Of a stretch of 64,000 bases of DNA, positions 1 through 9,323 are shown piece by piece. Under the pieces are notes generated by a model. That model saw only the letters and a list, made by a program, of their open reading frames with translations, was not told the origin of the DNA and made no database searches. This DNA comes from Propionibacteriaceae bacterium (GTDB lineage: Bacteria > Actinomycetota > Actinomycetes > Propionibacteriales > Propionibacteriaceae): contig JAISCA010000049.1 of assembly GCA_031265875.1 (NCBI GenBank), positions 62,001 to 126,000 on the forward strand. The letters are read 5' to 3'. Position numbers and translations under genes: made by a program. The stretch's first letter is position 1. Every line of letters begins with the position of its first letter.

Positions 1-373
1 CGAATTGCCCCTGGATGGCGCCGTCCTCGCCGAAAGGGCCGTGCAGGGGGCAGAGCGCCACATCGACCGTGCGTTGGTCGACCAGCCGGTCGCCGACCAG
101 GCGCGCCACCACGACCGACTGACCGCGCCGGTAGATCACGGCGGCGGGCCAGTCGGGATCGACCTGGGGCAGTCGCCGGCCCTCCACCTGGTAAGCCCGG
201 ACGGCCTCCTGATCGGCCAACAGCCAGTCCCCGGTCTTCGAGATGCCGAGGCATAAGGCCTCGAAGCGGTCTGGGTCGAGGGCGCCCAGGACGCCTCCGG
301 CGGTCAAACAAGAAATCTCATGCTCAGACGAGACCCCGCCAAAGACTAATAGAACGCACGGTTTGTTCGCCAT
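1..373 (-). CDS. ddl: D-alanine--D-alanine ligase, N-terminal part (runs off the window)
   Basis: ATP-dependent joining of two D-alanines for peptidoglycan precursors, in the cytoplasm. The visible 124 residues read MANKPCVLLVFGGVSSEHEIS at the start, which is the N-terminal GG-x-SxEHE motif of Ddl (residues 12-21). They end in HGPFGEDGAIQG, matching the family's HGxxGEDGxxQG segment. The ATG at 373 has AAGGAG eight bases upstream. The 3' two thirds lie beyond position 1. It is downstream of leuC, leuD and plsC on the same strand. The actinobacterial order leuCD-(plsC)-gpsA-ddl is familiar, but no gpsA is present between plsC and ddl here. Confidence 0.93.
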   Translation of the reverse strand, partial: MANKPCVLLVFGGVSSEHEISCLTAGGVLGALDPDRFEALCLGISKTGDWLLADQEAVRAYQVEGRRLPQVDPDWPAAVIYRRGQSVVVARLVGDRLVDQRTVDVALCPLHGPFGEDGAIQGQF

Positions 374-493
374 CGCCGCTCCTTGCCGTCGCAGATTCCT
401 TTCAGCCTAGTGGAACCAGACCCACATCCAGGCCCACCTGACAGGGGCGACAGCGGCGCGCCGGGAGCCTCGACCGAAGCCGTCGCGGCGGCC

Positions 494-1279
494 TCAGTCA
501 GTCGGATCCTCCGCTGCCAGGGGCAAGCGGCGGCGGGCCCGGCGGTCGTAGCGCTGGTCCGGGGCCGGCTCCTGGCGCAAGGTCGCCACCAAGCCGGTGA
601 TGGCGTCCATGATACGAGTGGTGGCCAAGGCCAAGGTCTCATGGTCGGGCTGGTCCCGCCGCAGATCGGACAGATCGACCGGATCGCCCAGAGTGGCCTG
701 GAAGGACACCCGTCCGAACTGGGCCCGCCGCAGACGATGGGGCGGATAGACCCGCTGCGAGCCCCACTGACCCATCGGCACGACCGGCGCGCCGGTGGCC
801 AAAGCCAAGCGGGCGGCTCCCGTGCGCCCGGTCATGGGCCACAGGTCCGGGTCCCAGGTCTCGCTGCCCTCGGGATAGACCACGACACAATCGCCCTGTT
901 CCAGGGCCAGGCGTGCCGGTTCCAGCGAGTCGACCGCGCGCAAGGAGCCCCGGTCGACCGGTATGCAACCGGAGGCCTTGAAGATCCAGCGGCTCAGGCG
1001 GTGACGGTTCAGCTCGACCTTGGCCATGAAACGGGGCCAGCGACCGGACCAGATCAGATAGTCGCCCACCGCCACCGGGTCGAAGCGGCTGACGTGGTTG
1101 GGGCAGACGATGACCGGACCCGAGGCGGGCAACTTGTCCTGATTCAGCCAACGCCGATGGCCGAACAGCCCGAGGCCGAGGTGGACGCCCCAGCCCGACA
1201 GCCGGTAGATCGGGTTGACCGGATTGGGGTTGACCGTGGACAAGCGCCAGGCGCGCCGCTTTGGCTGGCTCTCTGTCAC
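494..1279 (-). CDS. plsC: 1-acyl-sn-glycerol-3-phosphate acyltransferase (PlsC family)
   Basis: 261 residues. PlsC enzymes transfer an acyl chain to lysophosphatidic acid at the inner face of the membrane, making phosphatidic acid. The HX4D catalytic motif is visible as NHVSRFD (His62, Asp67), and the substrate-binding PEGS motif as YPEGSETWDP near residue 135. The GTG at 1279 is preferred because GGAGGG lies just upstream; an ATG at 1321 would add 14 Arg-rich residues that are not family-like. It sits 79 bp after leuD and 120 bp before ddl on the same strand, so it may be co-transcribed with them. Substrate specificity cannot be read from sequence. Confidence 0.85.
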   Translation of the reverse strand: MTESQPKRRAWRLSTVNPNPVNPIYRLSGWGVHLGLGLFGHRRWLNQDKLPASGPVIVCPNHVSRFDPVAVGDYLIWSGRWPRFMAKVELNRHRLSRWIFKASGCIPVDRGSLRAVDSLEPARLALEQGDCVVVYPEGSETWDPDLWPMTGRTGAARLALATGAPVVPMGQWGSQRVYPPHRLRRAQFGRVSFQATLGDPVDLSDLRRDQPDHETLALATTRIMDAITGLVATLRQEPAPDQRYDRRARRRLPLAAEDPTD

Positions 1280-1358
1280 CGAACACCCTCCCCTCGGCCG
1301 GCGGACGGACCGCCGGGGCATGACCCGCCCACCCTAGTACGTCGACCGCTCGGACGGC

Positions 1359-1964
1359 TCAGCCAGCGGTCCGGATCGGCCAGGTGGTCGGCTTGAAGCT
1401 GGGCCGGGCGGCTTCGAAGGCGGCGATCTCGGCCTCGTGGGCCAAGGTCAGACTGATGTCGTCCAACCCGTTGAGGAGACGGTAACGGGTGTAGTCGTCG
1501 ATCAAGAAAGGATGGCTGTCGGCCCCGGCGCTGAGCCGACGGGAGGTCAGATCGACGGTGATCTCCAGGCCGGGTCGATCCTCCAGAGCCTGCCACAGGG
1601 CTTCCACCACGGCCTCGTCGACCTGGGCGGTCAAGAGGCCGGCCTTGCCCGCGTTGCCCTTGAAGATGTCGCCGAAACGGGGGCTGATCACGGCCTTGAA
1701 GCCGTAGTCCTGCAGCGCCCAGACCGCGTGCTCGCGGGAGGAGCCGGTGCCGAAGTCTGGACCCGCCACCAGCACCGTGCCCCGGTCGTAGGGCGGCCGG
1801 TTGAGGACGAAGCCCGGGTCCAAGCGCCAAGAATTGAACAGCCCGTCCTCGAAGCCGGTCCGGGTCACCCGCTTGAGGTAGACGGCCGGGATGATTTGGT
1901 CGGTGTCGACATTGCTCCGGCGCAGCGGCACGCCGACCCCGGTGTGGGTCTCGAATCTCTCCAT
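1359..1964 (-). CDS. leuD: 3-isopropylmalate dehydratase small subunit
   Basis: 201 residues, the usual length. LeuD pairs with LeuC to isomerise 2-isopropylmalate to 3-isopropylmalate in leucine synthesis. It opens with [27 protein letters not shown], typical of actinobacterial LeuD, and contains the swivel-domain segment [20 protein letters not shown] around residues 67-86. It begins seven bases after the leuC stop, so the two subunits are surely translated from one message. The pair faces ndgR, whose orthologues regulate leuCD in Streptomyces and Corynebacterium. Confidence 0.96.
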   Translation of the reverse strand: MERFETHTGVGVPLRRSNVDTDQIIPAVYLKRVTRTGFEDGLFNSWRLDPGFVLNRPPYDRGTVLVAGPDFGTGSSREHAVWALQDYGFKAVISPRFGDIFKGNAGKAGLLTAQVDEAVVEALWQALEDRPGLEITVDLTSRRLSAGADSHPFLIDDYTRYRLLNGLDDISLTLAHEAEIAAFEAARPSFKPTTWPIRTAG

Positions 1965-1971
1965 GACAGCC

Positions 1972-3375
1972 TCAACTCGACAGATCGGACGGGGTGGCCA
2001 GACGGCCGACCACGGCGGTGGCGGCGGCCACGGCCGGGGAGACCAAGTGGGTGCGCGAGCCCTTGCCCTGGCGGCCTTCGAAGTTACGGTTCGAGGTCGA
2101 GGCCGAGCGTTGGCCCGGGCCCAGCGTGTCGGGGTTCATGCCCAGGCACATCGAGCAACCGGCCTCACGCCACTCCGCACCGGCCGCCAAGAAGACCTGG
2201 TCCAGGCCCTCGCCGATGGCCTGCGAGCGGACCCTGGCCGAGCCCGGCACCACCAGGAGGCGAACTCCGGAGGCCACCCGGCGACCCTTGATGACACTGG
2301 CGGCCAGTCTGAGGTCCTCGATCCGGCCATTGGTGCAAGAGCCCAGGAAGACCGTGTCGACCGTGATCTGGCGCATCGGCGTGCCCGCTTCCAGGGCCAT
2401 GTAGGTCAGAGCCCGCTCGGCGGCGGCCCGCTCGACCGGGTCGGGGAAAGTGGCTGGGTCGGGCACGGCCTGATCCAAGCCGACCCCCTGGCCCGGGTTG
2501 GTGCCCCAGGTCACGAAGGGGGTCAGCTGGCTGGCGTCGATCTCGACCTCGCGGTCGAAGACGGCGTCGGGATCGGACCGCAAGGTCCGCCAATAGGCGC
2601 AGGCCTGTTCCCAGTCCTCCCCCTGGGGGGCGTGGGGCCGCCCCCGCAGATAGTCCAAGGTGGTCTGATCGGGCGCCACCAGACCGGCCCGGGCGCCCCA
2701 TTCGATCGACATATTGCAGATCGTCATGCGCCCTTCCATGGACAGCCGGTCGATGGTGTCGCCCCGGTACTCGGCCACGTAACCGGCCCCGCCGCCGGTG
2801 CCGACGCGGGCGATCAGGCTCAAGACGATGTCTTTGGCCGTGACCTCGTCCGGCGTTCGGCCGGTGATGGTGACGGCCATGGTCTTAGGCCGGGCCTGGG
2901 GCAGGGTCTGGGTGGCCAGGACGTGCTCGACCTCGGAGGTGCCGATGCCGAAAGCCAAAGCCCCGAAAGCGCCGTGGGTCGAGGTGTGGGAATCGCCGCA
3001 GACGATGGTCATACCCGGCTGGGTCAGGCCGAGCTGGGGCCCGACGACGTGGACCACGCCTTGGTCCTTGTCGCCCAAGGAGTGCAGACGGAGACCGAAC
3101 TCGGCCGCGTTGCGCCGCAAGGTGTCGACCTGCAGGCGCGACACCGGGTCGGCGATGGGGGCCAGGATGTCGATGGTGGGGGTGTTGTGGTCCTCCGTGG
3201 CCAAGGTCAGGTCGGGCCGGCGCACCCGGCGGCCAGCCAGGCGGAGACCGTCGAAGGCCTGGGGCGAGGTCACCTCATGGCAGAGCTGGAGGTCGATGTA
3301 GAGCAGGTCGGGTTCTCCCGCGTTGGAACGGACGACGTGGTCGTCCCAGATCTTCTGACTCAGTGTCCTTGCCAT
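1972..3375 (-). CDS. leuC: 3-isopropylmalate dehydratase large subunit
   Basis: 468 residues, aconitase family. The cluster-ligand cysteines for a 4Fe-4S centre are visible in [15 protein letters not shown] and in [11 protein letters not shown]; the [13 protein letters not shown] segment is also diagnostic. The ATG at 3375 ([13 protein letters not shown]) is chosen because GAGGGGG lies a few bases upstream and matches family N-termini; the longer reading frame to 3447 would cover the regulatory region. The gene is divergent from ndgR with 89 bp between start codons, and leuD follows at once. Confidence 0.97.
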   Translation of the reverse strand: MARTLSQKIWDDHVVRSNAGEPDLLYIDLQLCHEVTSPQAFDGLRLAGRRVRRPDLTLATEDHNTPTIDILAPIADPVSRLQVDTLRRNAAEFGLRLHSLGDKDQGVVHVVGPQLGLTQPGMTIVCGDSHTSTHGAFGALAFGIGTSEVEHVLATQTLPQARPKTMAVTITGRTPDEVTAKDIVLSLIARVGTGGGAGYVAEYRGDTIDRLSMEGRMTICNMSIEWGARAGLVAPDQTTLDYLRGRPHAPQGEDWEQACAYWRTLRSDPDAVFDREVEIDASQLTPFVTWGTNPGQGVGLDQAVPDPATFPDPVERAAAERALTYMALEAGTPMRQITVDTVFLGSCTNGRIEDLRLAASVIKGRRVASGVRLLVVPGSARVRSQAIGEGLDQVFLAAGAEWREAGCSMCLGMNPDTLGPGQRSASTSNRNFEGRQGKGSRTHLVSPAVAAATAVVGRLATPSDLSS

Positions 3376-3464
3376 GGCCCCCTCACAGCCCGATCCCGGT
3401 GCGCACCGCACTAACACGAGAATGCCACTAGACTGCCCATATATCAAGACGATAGTATCAGCAT
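3376..3464. promoter_or_regulatory. Divergent leuCD / ndgR control region
   Basis: These 89 bp must hold both promoters. On the plus strand TAGTAT (3453-3458) ends six bases before the ndgR ATG, with no Shine-Dalgarno sequence, implying a leaderless ndgR mRNA. On the minus strand a possible leuC promoter is TTGATA (3442-3437) and CATTCT (3419-3414) with 17 bp between, followed by a short leader carrying GAGGGGG. The overlap of the two promoters around the 3437-3458 AT-rich stretch suits shared control by NdgR; no operator was verified. Confidence 0.6.
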
Positions 3465-4184
3465 ATGGACACTTCTTCTGGCGTCGGAGTCCTCGACAAA
3501 GCCGCTCTAGTCCTGGGCGCGCTTGAGAACGGCCCCATGACCCTAGCCGGCCTAGTCACTGCGACCGGCCTGGCCCGACCCACCGCCCACCGTCTGGCGG
3601 TGGCCTTGGAGTACCACCGACTGGTCGGACGCGACCTCAACGGCTGCTTCGTGCTCGGTCCCCGCTTAGTCGAATTGGCCCAGGCGGCCGGCGAGGACCG
3701 CCTGTTGGCGACGGCCGGGCCGATCCTGGCCCGCCTGCGCGACATCACCGGCGAATCGGCCCAGCTCTTCCGCCGCCAGGCCGACGTGCGCATCTGCGTG
3801 GCCGCCGCCGAGCGGCCCTCCGGTCTCCGCGACACCGTCCCGGTCGGTTCCCAGTTCACCATGGGGGCCGGCTCGGCGGCCCAGGTCCTGCTGGCCTGGG
3901 ACGACCCCGAACGCATCCACCGGGGCTTGCAGCGGGCCCATTTCAGCGCCGCCGCCCTGGCCGCCGTGCGCCGCCAGGGCTGGGCCGAGTCGGTCGGCGA
4001 ACGCGAGGCGGGCGTGGCCTCGATCTCCTCGCCCGTGCGTTCCCCCTCCGGCAAGGTCATCGCCGCCGTCTCGGTGTCCGGGCCGATCGAGCGGCTGACC
4101 CGCCAGCCCGGTCGTCTGCACGCTCCGGCCGTGATGGCGGCGGCCGACCGGCTGTCCGAGTTGTTACGCCGGGGCGGCGAGTAG
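3465..4184 (+). CDS. ndgR: IclR-family regulator of amino-acid biosynthesis (NdgR/LtbR type)
   Basis: 239 residues: an N-terminal winged helix-turn-helix (about 5-70, with [20 protein letters not shown]) and an IclR effector domain (about 80-235, with [19 protein letters not shown] and [11 protein letters not shown]). The sequence is very close to the Streptomyces NdgR / corynebacterial LtbR group as I remember it, starting at the same residue ([17 protein letters not shown]). These proteins control leucine and other amino-acid genes and are normally divergent from leuCD, as here. No ribosome-binding site precedes the ATG, while a -10 hexamer ends six bases before it, so translation probably starts from a leaderless mRNA. 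It may be autoregulated through the shared intergenic region. Confidence 0.93.
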   Translation: MDTSSGVGVLDKAALVLGALENGPMTLAGLVTATGLARPTAHRLAVALEYHRLVGRDLNGCFVLGPRLVELAQAAGEDRLLATAGPILARLRDITGESAQLFRRQADVRICVAAAERPSGLRDTVPVGSQFTMGAGSAAQVLLAWDDPERIHRGLQRAHFSAAALAAVRRQGWAESVGEREAGVASISSPVRSPSGKVIAAVSVSGPIERLTRQPGRLHAPAVMAAADRLSELLRRGGE

Positions 4185-4274
4185 AGCCGTCCGTCCCAGG
4201 GCCGGGGCCAGGCCCGGGGGGCCGACCTTTCGGACCGAATCGACCCAAGCTGGGCCAACGCTGCGGCGGACGGC

Positions 4275-4280
4275 TATCTT
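4275..4280 (+). promoter_or_regulatory. -10 element (TATCTT) for a leaderless DUF6394 gene
   Basis: TATCTT is followed by seven bases and then the ATG at 4288, with no Shine-Dalgarno sequence between. This is the same geometry as at ndgR, pruA and several other genes in the window. No convincing -35 box was found. Confidence 0.5.
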
Positions 4281-4287
4281 AGGTCGT

Positions 4288-4671
4288 ATGAGTCTTGAGA
4301 AGGTCTTCTTTGGCTTCTTCGTGCTGTTCGCGGCCACCCTCAATTTTGGTTTTTTCATCGGCGACGTCTCCAACCCCGACCTGCACAGTCCGGTCGAGTT
4401 GTACGCCGCCCTCATCGTCTCCTTGGCCGCCACCATCATCAAACTGGGCGACCGCACCCAGATCGGGGCCGTCCACCTGGCCACCTCTCTGGTGGCCGAC
4501 ATCCAACTGATCGCCGCCGCCATCGTCCACGCCTGGGCCAACACGGCCGACCGCGACATGACCGCTGGCATCACCTCGACCGTCGTCTCATTGTCTGGCG
4601 GCGCCCTCTTCGCCAACGTCATCTCGGTCGTCTTACTGGTGGTCGAGACCTCCACCTTCAGGCGTCGCTGA
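4288..4671 (+). CDS. DUF6394 small membrane protein
   Basis: 127 residues with about four hydrophobic segments: FFGFFVLFAATLNFGFFI near the N-terminus, LYAALIVSLAATIIKL, ATSLVADIQLIAAAIVHAW, and ALFANVISVVLLVVE near the C-terminus. The sequence resembles the DUF6394 family, which I recall as a partner of two-RCK potassium channels. The stop is four bases before the GTG of the channel gene, so the two are almost certainly one operon and perhaps one complex. The function is not established. The motif KLGDRTQIGAVHLATSLVADIQL looks like the conserved family core. Confidence 0.8.
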   Translation: MSLEKVFFGFFVLFAATLNFGFFIGDVSNPDLHSPVELYAALIVSLAATIIKLGDRTQIGAVHLATSLVADIQLIAAAIVHAWANTADRDMTAGITSTVVSLSGGALFANVISVVLLVVETSTFRRR

Positions 4672-4675
4672 GCCC

Positions 4676-6544
4676 GTGACCGGTCCGTCCGACTCCGCCC
4701 GAGGCGCCGTGCCGTCCTGGCGCCACCGGCGTCGGTCGCGCTCTGGGCGTAGCTCCAGGCTGCGCCTAGGCGATGTCGCCACGCCGACCCAGATCCCCAA
4801 CCAGGCCGTCGTCTTCCTGGTCCTACGCAAGATGCGCGGGCCACTGCTGGCCATCTTGGCCACCATGACCTGCGGCGTGTTGGGACTGTGCCTGATGCCC
4901 GGCCTGCCCCAGCCCGACGGCACGGACGGGCGTCTCAACGCTTTCGAGTCCTTCTACTTCATCACCTCGACCGCCACCACCATCGGCTTGGGCGAGCTGC
5001 CGCACCCCTTCTCCACCGCCCAACGGATGTGGACCATCGCCTCGATCTACCTCTCCGTGGTGGCTTGGGGCTACTCCCTGGGCCGGCTGCTGTCGCTGGC
5101 CCAGGACCCCGGCTTCCAGTCGGTCCGGCGGGCCGCCACCTTCCGCCGCGGCGTCCACCGCCTGAGCGGACCCTTCAGCGTCATCGTCGGTTACGGCTTC
5201 ATCGGCCGCAGCGTGGCCCGCGCCCTCGACTCCCGGGGCCGCCGCATGGTCGTGGTCGATCAAGACCTGACCCCGATCGAACGGCTCACCACCGACCTGT
5301 TGACGACCGACGTGCCGGCCCTGACCGCCGACGCCCGCAATCCCGCCACCCTGGGCATCGCCGGCCTCGACTCCAACCGCTGCGAGGCCGTCTTGGCCCT
5401 GACCGGCGACGACCAAGCCAACCTCCAGATCGTCATGACCTGCCGCCTGTTGCGGCCCGATCTGCCGGTGCTGGCCCGGGCCTCGACCCGCCAGATCGCC
5501 TCTGCCATGGCCAACTTCGCCCCCCACGCCGCCATCAACGTTTTCGACGATTACGGCCAGTTCCTGCTCCTCAGTTTGCACCGCCCCCACACCTACCGCC
5601 TGCTGACCTGGATCATGTCCGAGGCTGGCCAGGAGCTGCCGCCGCTGCCCGCCGCCTTCACCTTGCGCCGCTGGGCGGTGGTGGCGGACGGCCCCTTCGG
5701 CGATGACATCACCGAAGATCTGACCGCCTCCGGGCACGAGGTCGCCCGGCTCTGCCCGGACGATAGCTTCGGCGCCGATCTGACCGGTTTCGACGCTCTG
5801 GTGGCGGGCGCCGAGTCGGACAGCGTCAATCTGGCCTTGGCCGCTCAAGTCCGCCACAGTTGGCCCGACGTCTTCCTGGCCGTGCGCATCACATCGCACA
5901 ACCAGATCCCCCTACTGGAAGCCTTCAAGCCCGACTCGGTCTTCTTCCCTCCCGCCCTGGTCGTCCAGCAGGTCATCTCCCGACTGGCCGTGCCCCATTA
6001 CTGGCGCTTCATATCGACCGTCATGGAAGCGGACGAGACTTGGAGCCGCCACTTGACCGAACAGCTGGTGGCCCGGGTCTCCGACCGTAGCCCGCGGGTA
6101 CGACAGTTACGCCTGTCGATGGTCCAGACCCCGGCCGTCTGCCGTTGGTTGGAGCACCGCCCGTTGGTCCTGGACGACCTCTTCCGCAGCCCCCAAGACC
6201 GCGATTCCCACATCGACGCCCTACCCCTGATGCTGGTCAGAGGCAAACGCTCCATGGTCTTGCCCGACCCTCAGACCGAGCTGAAGCTAGGCGACGAGAT
6301 CGTCATAGCCGGGCGCGAGCACGCCTACGACGATCAGACCGAGGTGATCTACGACGACTCGACTCTGCACTACGTCGTGACTGGGCGGGACATCCCGACC
6401 TCTTGGATCGGCCGCTGGGTCGGCCGCCGCCGGAGCTGGGGCCGCCCCGCCGACCAGACCATAGCCGCCGAGCCGGACCCGGCCGGAGCTGACTCCACCG
6501 CCGCTCCGGACTCGGCCGACGATCGACCGGCCGATCAGCAATAA
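4676..6544 (+). CDS. Two-transmembrane potassium channel with tandem RCK/TrkA-N domains
   Basis: 622 residues. A basic N-terminal tail (1-50) is followed by TM1 (about 56-75), a pore loop with filter T-I-G-L-G-E (102-107) and TM2 (about 115-138). RCK/TrkA-N domain 1 starts at SVIVGYGFIGRSVARAL (about 168) and a second RCK unit at RWAVVADGPFGDD (about 330), then a TrkA-C-like domain with LKLGDEIVIAGRE near 545. It should be a tetrameric ligand-gated cation channel of the plasma membrane. The filter carries Leu where the canonical TVGYG filter has Tyr. Translation starts at a GTG four bases after the DUF6394 stop. Its end overlaps the convergent trpS end by ten bases. Confidence 0.85.
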   Translation: MTGPSDSARGAVPSWRHRRRSRSGRSSRLRLGDVATPTQIPNQAVVFLVLRKMRGPLLAILATMTCGVLGLCLMPGLPQPDGTDGRLNAFESFYFITSTATTIGLGELPHPFSTAQRMWTIASIYLSVVAWGYSLGRLLSLAQDPGFQSVRRAATFRRGVHRLSGPFSVIVGYGFIGRSVARALDSRGRRMVVVDQDLTPIERLTTDLLTTDVPALTADARNPATLGIAGLDSNRCEAVLALTGDDQANLQIVMTCRLLRPDLPVLARASTRQIASAMANFAPHAAINVFDDYGQFLLLSLHRPHTYRLLTWIMSEAGQELPPLPAAFTLRRWAVVADGPFGDDITEDLTASGHEVARLCPDDSFGADLTGFDALVAGAESDSVNLALAAQVRHSWPDVFLAVRITSHNQIPLLEAFKPDSVFFPPALVVQQVISRLAVPHYWRFISTVMEADETWSRHLTEQLVARVSDRSPRVRQLRLSMVQTPAVCRWLEHRPLVLDDLFRSPQDRDSHIDALPLMLVRGKRSMVLPDPQTELKLGDEIVIAGREHAYDDQTEVIYDDSTLHYVVTGRDIPTSWIGRWVGRRRSWGRPADQTIAAEPDPAGADSTAAPDSADDRPADQQ

Positions 6545-7686
6545 ACCATGTGCATGGCCTGACGCACCTCGGTCAAGGTCTGCTCGGCGATCTGATTGGC
6601 TCGCTCGTTGCCGTCACGCAGGACCTGGCGCAAGTAGCCGGGGTCTTGGACCAATTCGGCCCGCCGGGCACGATGCTCCGCGAAGCGTTGATTGACGGCG
6701 TCGATGACGAGGCGCTTGAGCGCCCCGGCCCCGGCCGAACCGATCTCATCCGCGATCTCGACCGGGTCGCGCTCCAGGCAGAGGGCCGCCAGATAGACCA
6801 GGTTGGCCACAGCCGGCCGGTTGACCGGATCGTAGGTGATGTGGCGGTCGGAGTCGGTCACGGCCTTGCGGATCAGTTTGGCCGTGGTGTCGGCGTCCAT
6901 GGCCAACTCGATGACATTGCCGCGCGACTTGCTCATCTTGGCTCCGTCCAGCCCCAAGATGGTGACGCCGCCGACCGACAGCAGAGCCTCGGCCCGAGGG
7001 AAGACCGGCTGCTCGGGGTCGACCCGGCCGTAGTGCTCGTCGAAGCGGCGGGCGATGACGCGGGTCTGCTCCAGATGCGGCAATTGGTCCTTGCCGACCG
7101 GCACCAGGTTGGCCTTGCAGAACAGGATGTCGGCCGCTTGATGGACCGGATAGGTCAGCAGCAGACCCGACATCGGCCGTTCTCCCGTGGCTTCGAGCTC
7201 GGACTTGACGGTCGGATTGCGGCGCAGCTCGGCGTCGGTCACCAAAGACAGGAAGGGCAGCATCAATTGGTTCAGGGCCGGCACCGCCGAGTGGGTGAAG
7301 ATCAGCCCGCGCTCGGGGTCGATCCCGGCCGCCAGATAGTCCGTCACCAAGGACAGCACCCGCTCAGCGATCGGTCCGACTCCGTCCCGGTCCGTGATGA
7401 CTTGGTAATCGGCCACCACGACGATGGTCTCCAAGCCGGACCGTTGCAGCTTGACCCGCTTGGCCAGAGAGCCGAAGTAATGGCCGATGTGGAGGTTGCC
7501 GGTCGGCCGGTCGCCGGTCAGAATCCGGAAACGGCTAGGATCGCGCTCGATCTCAGTCTCGATCTGACGGCTGCGCTCGACCGAACGGGCCAGAGAGGCC
7601 TCCGAGGTCGACCAGGCCAGGGACTCCCCCACATCGGCCGGTGGCGTCGTGGCGGAAGCCTGGGCGGTGGGGTCGGCGACGGTCAT
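6535..7686 (-). CDS. trpS: Tryptophan--tRNA ligase
   Basis: 383 residues. Class I aminoacyl-tRNA synthetase charging tRNA-Trp. The HIGH-type motif is GNLHIGHYFGSL and the KMSKS loop is GAKMSKSRGNVIEL, both in the expected places; YPVHQAADILFCKANLVPVGKDQ is the TrpRS tryptophan-site region. The ATG at 7686 with AGAAGGGA upstream is preferred over the longer frame, which runs through the PHP gene. It overlaps the stop of the upstream PHP gene by four bases (ATGA-like arrangement), so the two are co-translated. The start carries a roughly 45-residue extension before the catalytic core, longer than in many bacterial TrpRS. Confidence 0.96.
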   Translation of the reverse strand: MTVADPTAQASATTPPADVGESLAWSTSEASLARSVERSRQIETEIERDPSRFRILTGDRPTGNLHIGHYFGSLAKRVKLQRSGLETIVVVADYQVITDRDGVGPIAERVLSLVTDYLAAGIDPERGLIFTHSAVPALNQLMLPFLSLVTDAELRRNPTVKSELEATGERPMSGLLLTYPVHQAADILFCKANLVPVGKDQLPHLEQTRVIARRFDEHYGRVDPEQPVFPRAEALLSVGGVTILGLDGAKMSKSRGNVIELAMDADTTAKLIRKAVTDSDRHITYDPVNRPAVANLVYLAALCLERDPVEIADEIGSAGAGALKRLVIDAVNQRFAEHRARRAELVQDPGYLRQVLRDGNERANQIAEQTLTEVRQAMHMVYC

Positions 7687-8546
7687 AGTCGTCCCTTCTG
7701 CTCGGCGAGGCGTTGTCTCAGGACAGCGTACACAGCTGGATCGGTCCGCTCGACGCCCAAGGGATGGCCGCTCTTGCCCCGGCCGTGGTAGTCGCTGGAC
7801 CCGGTCACCGCCAGCCCCAGCCGGTCGGCCCAACGGCGCAGTCGGCGGCGCTGATCCGGACTGTGGTCGACGTGATCCACCTCCAGGCCGAATAGGCCGC
7901 GCTGAGCCAACTCGGTCAGCCAGTCCAGACCGATCCAAGCTTCGGCCCCGCGGGCGAAGGGATGGGCCATGACGGCGCAACCGCCGGCCGCCCGGATCAG
8001 ATCGACCGCCTCGGCCGCCGACGGCGTGTGGCGTTCGTCCTGGAGCGGCCCGCCGTCCCGCAGATAACGGGCGAAGGCCTGATCGCGGTCGGCCACGTAG
8101 CCCCGTGCCACCATGGCGTCGGCCAGATGGGGCCGGCCGATGGCGTCAGCCGCAGCGGCCTGAGCTGTCACCTCGGCTGGATCGAGGGGCAGGCCGAGCC
8201 CGGCCAATTGAGCCAATAGCCGCGGCCAGCGCTCCTGACGGCCCCGCCGGACGCGCTCCAACTCGGCCGTCAGCCCGGGGTCGTCGACCCGACAGCCGTA
8301 ACCCAAGATATGGACGGGATGGCTGTCGGGACCAGCGGGGCCCCAATGGGCCGACAGCTCCAGCCCGGGCAGAAACTCCAAGCCGACGGCGACGGCCGCC
8401 TCGCCGGCCTCGGCCAGACCGGCGAAACTGTCATGATCGGTCAAGGCGATGACGTCCAGGCCTAAGGCCTGGGCTGACTGGACCAACCGCTCGGGCCGGT
8501 CGGTGCCATCGGAAGCGGTCGAATGGACGTGCAAGTCAATCCACAT
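7683..8546 (-). CDS. PHP-domain phosphoesterase (RNase AM / YciV type)
   Basis: 287 residues. Metal-binding PHP motifs are clear: DLHVHSTASDGT at residues 4-15, ALTDHDSFAG near 38-47, and later HPF, and SSDYHGRGKSGHPLG near the end. The closest described function is the E. coli YciV/RNase AM family, a 5'-3' exonuclease or 3',5'-nucleotide bisphosphatase. The ATG at 8546 (MWIDLHVH) has GGAGG six bases upstream and is preferred to the GTG at 8561, which lacks a ribosome site. It overlaps trpS downstream. The exact substrate is not evident. Confidence 0.82.
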   Translation of the reverse strand: MWIDLHVHSTASDGTDRPERLVQSAQALGLDVIALTDHDSFAGLAEAGEAAVAVGLEFLPGLELSAHWGPAGPDSHPVHILGYGCRVDDPGLTAELERVRRGRQERWPRLLAQLAGLGLPLDPAEVTAQAAAADAIGRPHLADAMVARGYVADRDQAFARYLRDGGPLQDERHTPSAAEAVDLIRAAGGCAVMAHPFARGAEAWIGLDWLTELAQRGLFGLEVDHVDHSPDQRRRLRRWADRLGLAVTGSSDYHGRGKSGHPLGVERTDPAVYAVLRQRLAEQKGRL

Positions 8547-8793
8547 CTCAACCTCCGACACCGCCCGCCGGCCGTCCAGCCAGTCTGACTAAGGCCGCTC
8601 TGGCCGGTCCAGCGGCCGGGTCCAGCCTGGCAGCGGGGGTGGACGATTCGGGCATCGCCTCATAATGGCACAGCGGTCCAGCCCGCGGCGGCGGACCGTC
8701 CAAGCGTGTCGAGAGACCGATCTAAACGACTCAATTGGGAATTCTCGCCCGATCAGCTTGGCCCCGACCTGAGCCATCGGACAAAATGGACCC

Positions 8794-9300
8794 GTGCGAC
8801 TGTCATCAAAACTCCGTTTCTTAGATGACGCTGAGCTGGTCTGCGCCATGCTGGTGGCGCCAGACTTCGAGGATCTGATCGCTCAAGAACTGGGAGCGAC
8901 CGAGCATTCCACCATCACCAGCAGCGATCGAATCGCCACCACCTTCTTGTTGCCCGTCTCCAATCCCGCCATGTCCGCCCTGGTGGGAAACCAGATGCGA
9001 CTGGTGGCGGATTTCGTCTGGAACGAGCCCCTGGTCGGGGACCATCGCCGCGGCCTGTTGGTCATGACCGTCGAACGTCTGCCCGTCAAATTGACCGGTC
9101 AGGTCGAACTGAGCCGGCCCGGTCAGGTCACCGAGGTCAGCTACGACTGCGACCTCGAGGTCAAGATCCCCTTCTTGGGCCGCCGGATCGAACGGGCCGC
9201 CGCCGAGACGGTCGCCCAAGTCGTCAACTCCGGGCAACGCTTGGGCCAGACTTGGCTGGCCCAACACGGCGGCTCCGGCCAGGCTCCCGAACAGACTTGA
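8794..9300 (+). CDS. DUF2505 domain protein
   Basis: 168 residues, cytoplasmic, no signal peptide. It looks like the actinobacterial DUF2505 family, an SRPBCC-like (START-fold) ligand-binding fold: alternating strands through GQVELSRPGQVTEVSYDCDLEVKIPFLGRRIERAAAETV, and a C-terminal helix ending GQTWLAQHGG. The GTG at 8794 fits the family N-terminus (MRLSSKLRF...). There is no clear ribosome-binding site; CAAAAT lies six bases upstream, so a leaderless start is possible but weak. Convergent with pruA, 23 bp apart. Function unknown. Confidence 0.72.
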   Translation: MRLSSKLRFLDDAELVCAMLVAPDFEDLIAQELGATEHSTITSSDRIATTFLLPVSNPAMSALVGNQMRLVADFVWNEPLVGDHRRGLLVMTVERLPVKLTGQVELSRPGQVTEVSYDCDLEVKIPFLGRRIERAAAETVAQVVNSGQRLGQTWLAQHGGSGQAPEQT

Positions 9301-9323
9301 GGCGGCCTGGCCGAGCCGAGGCC

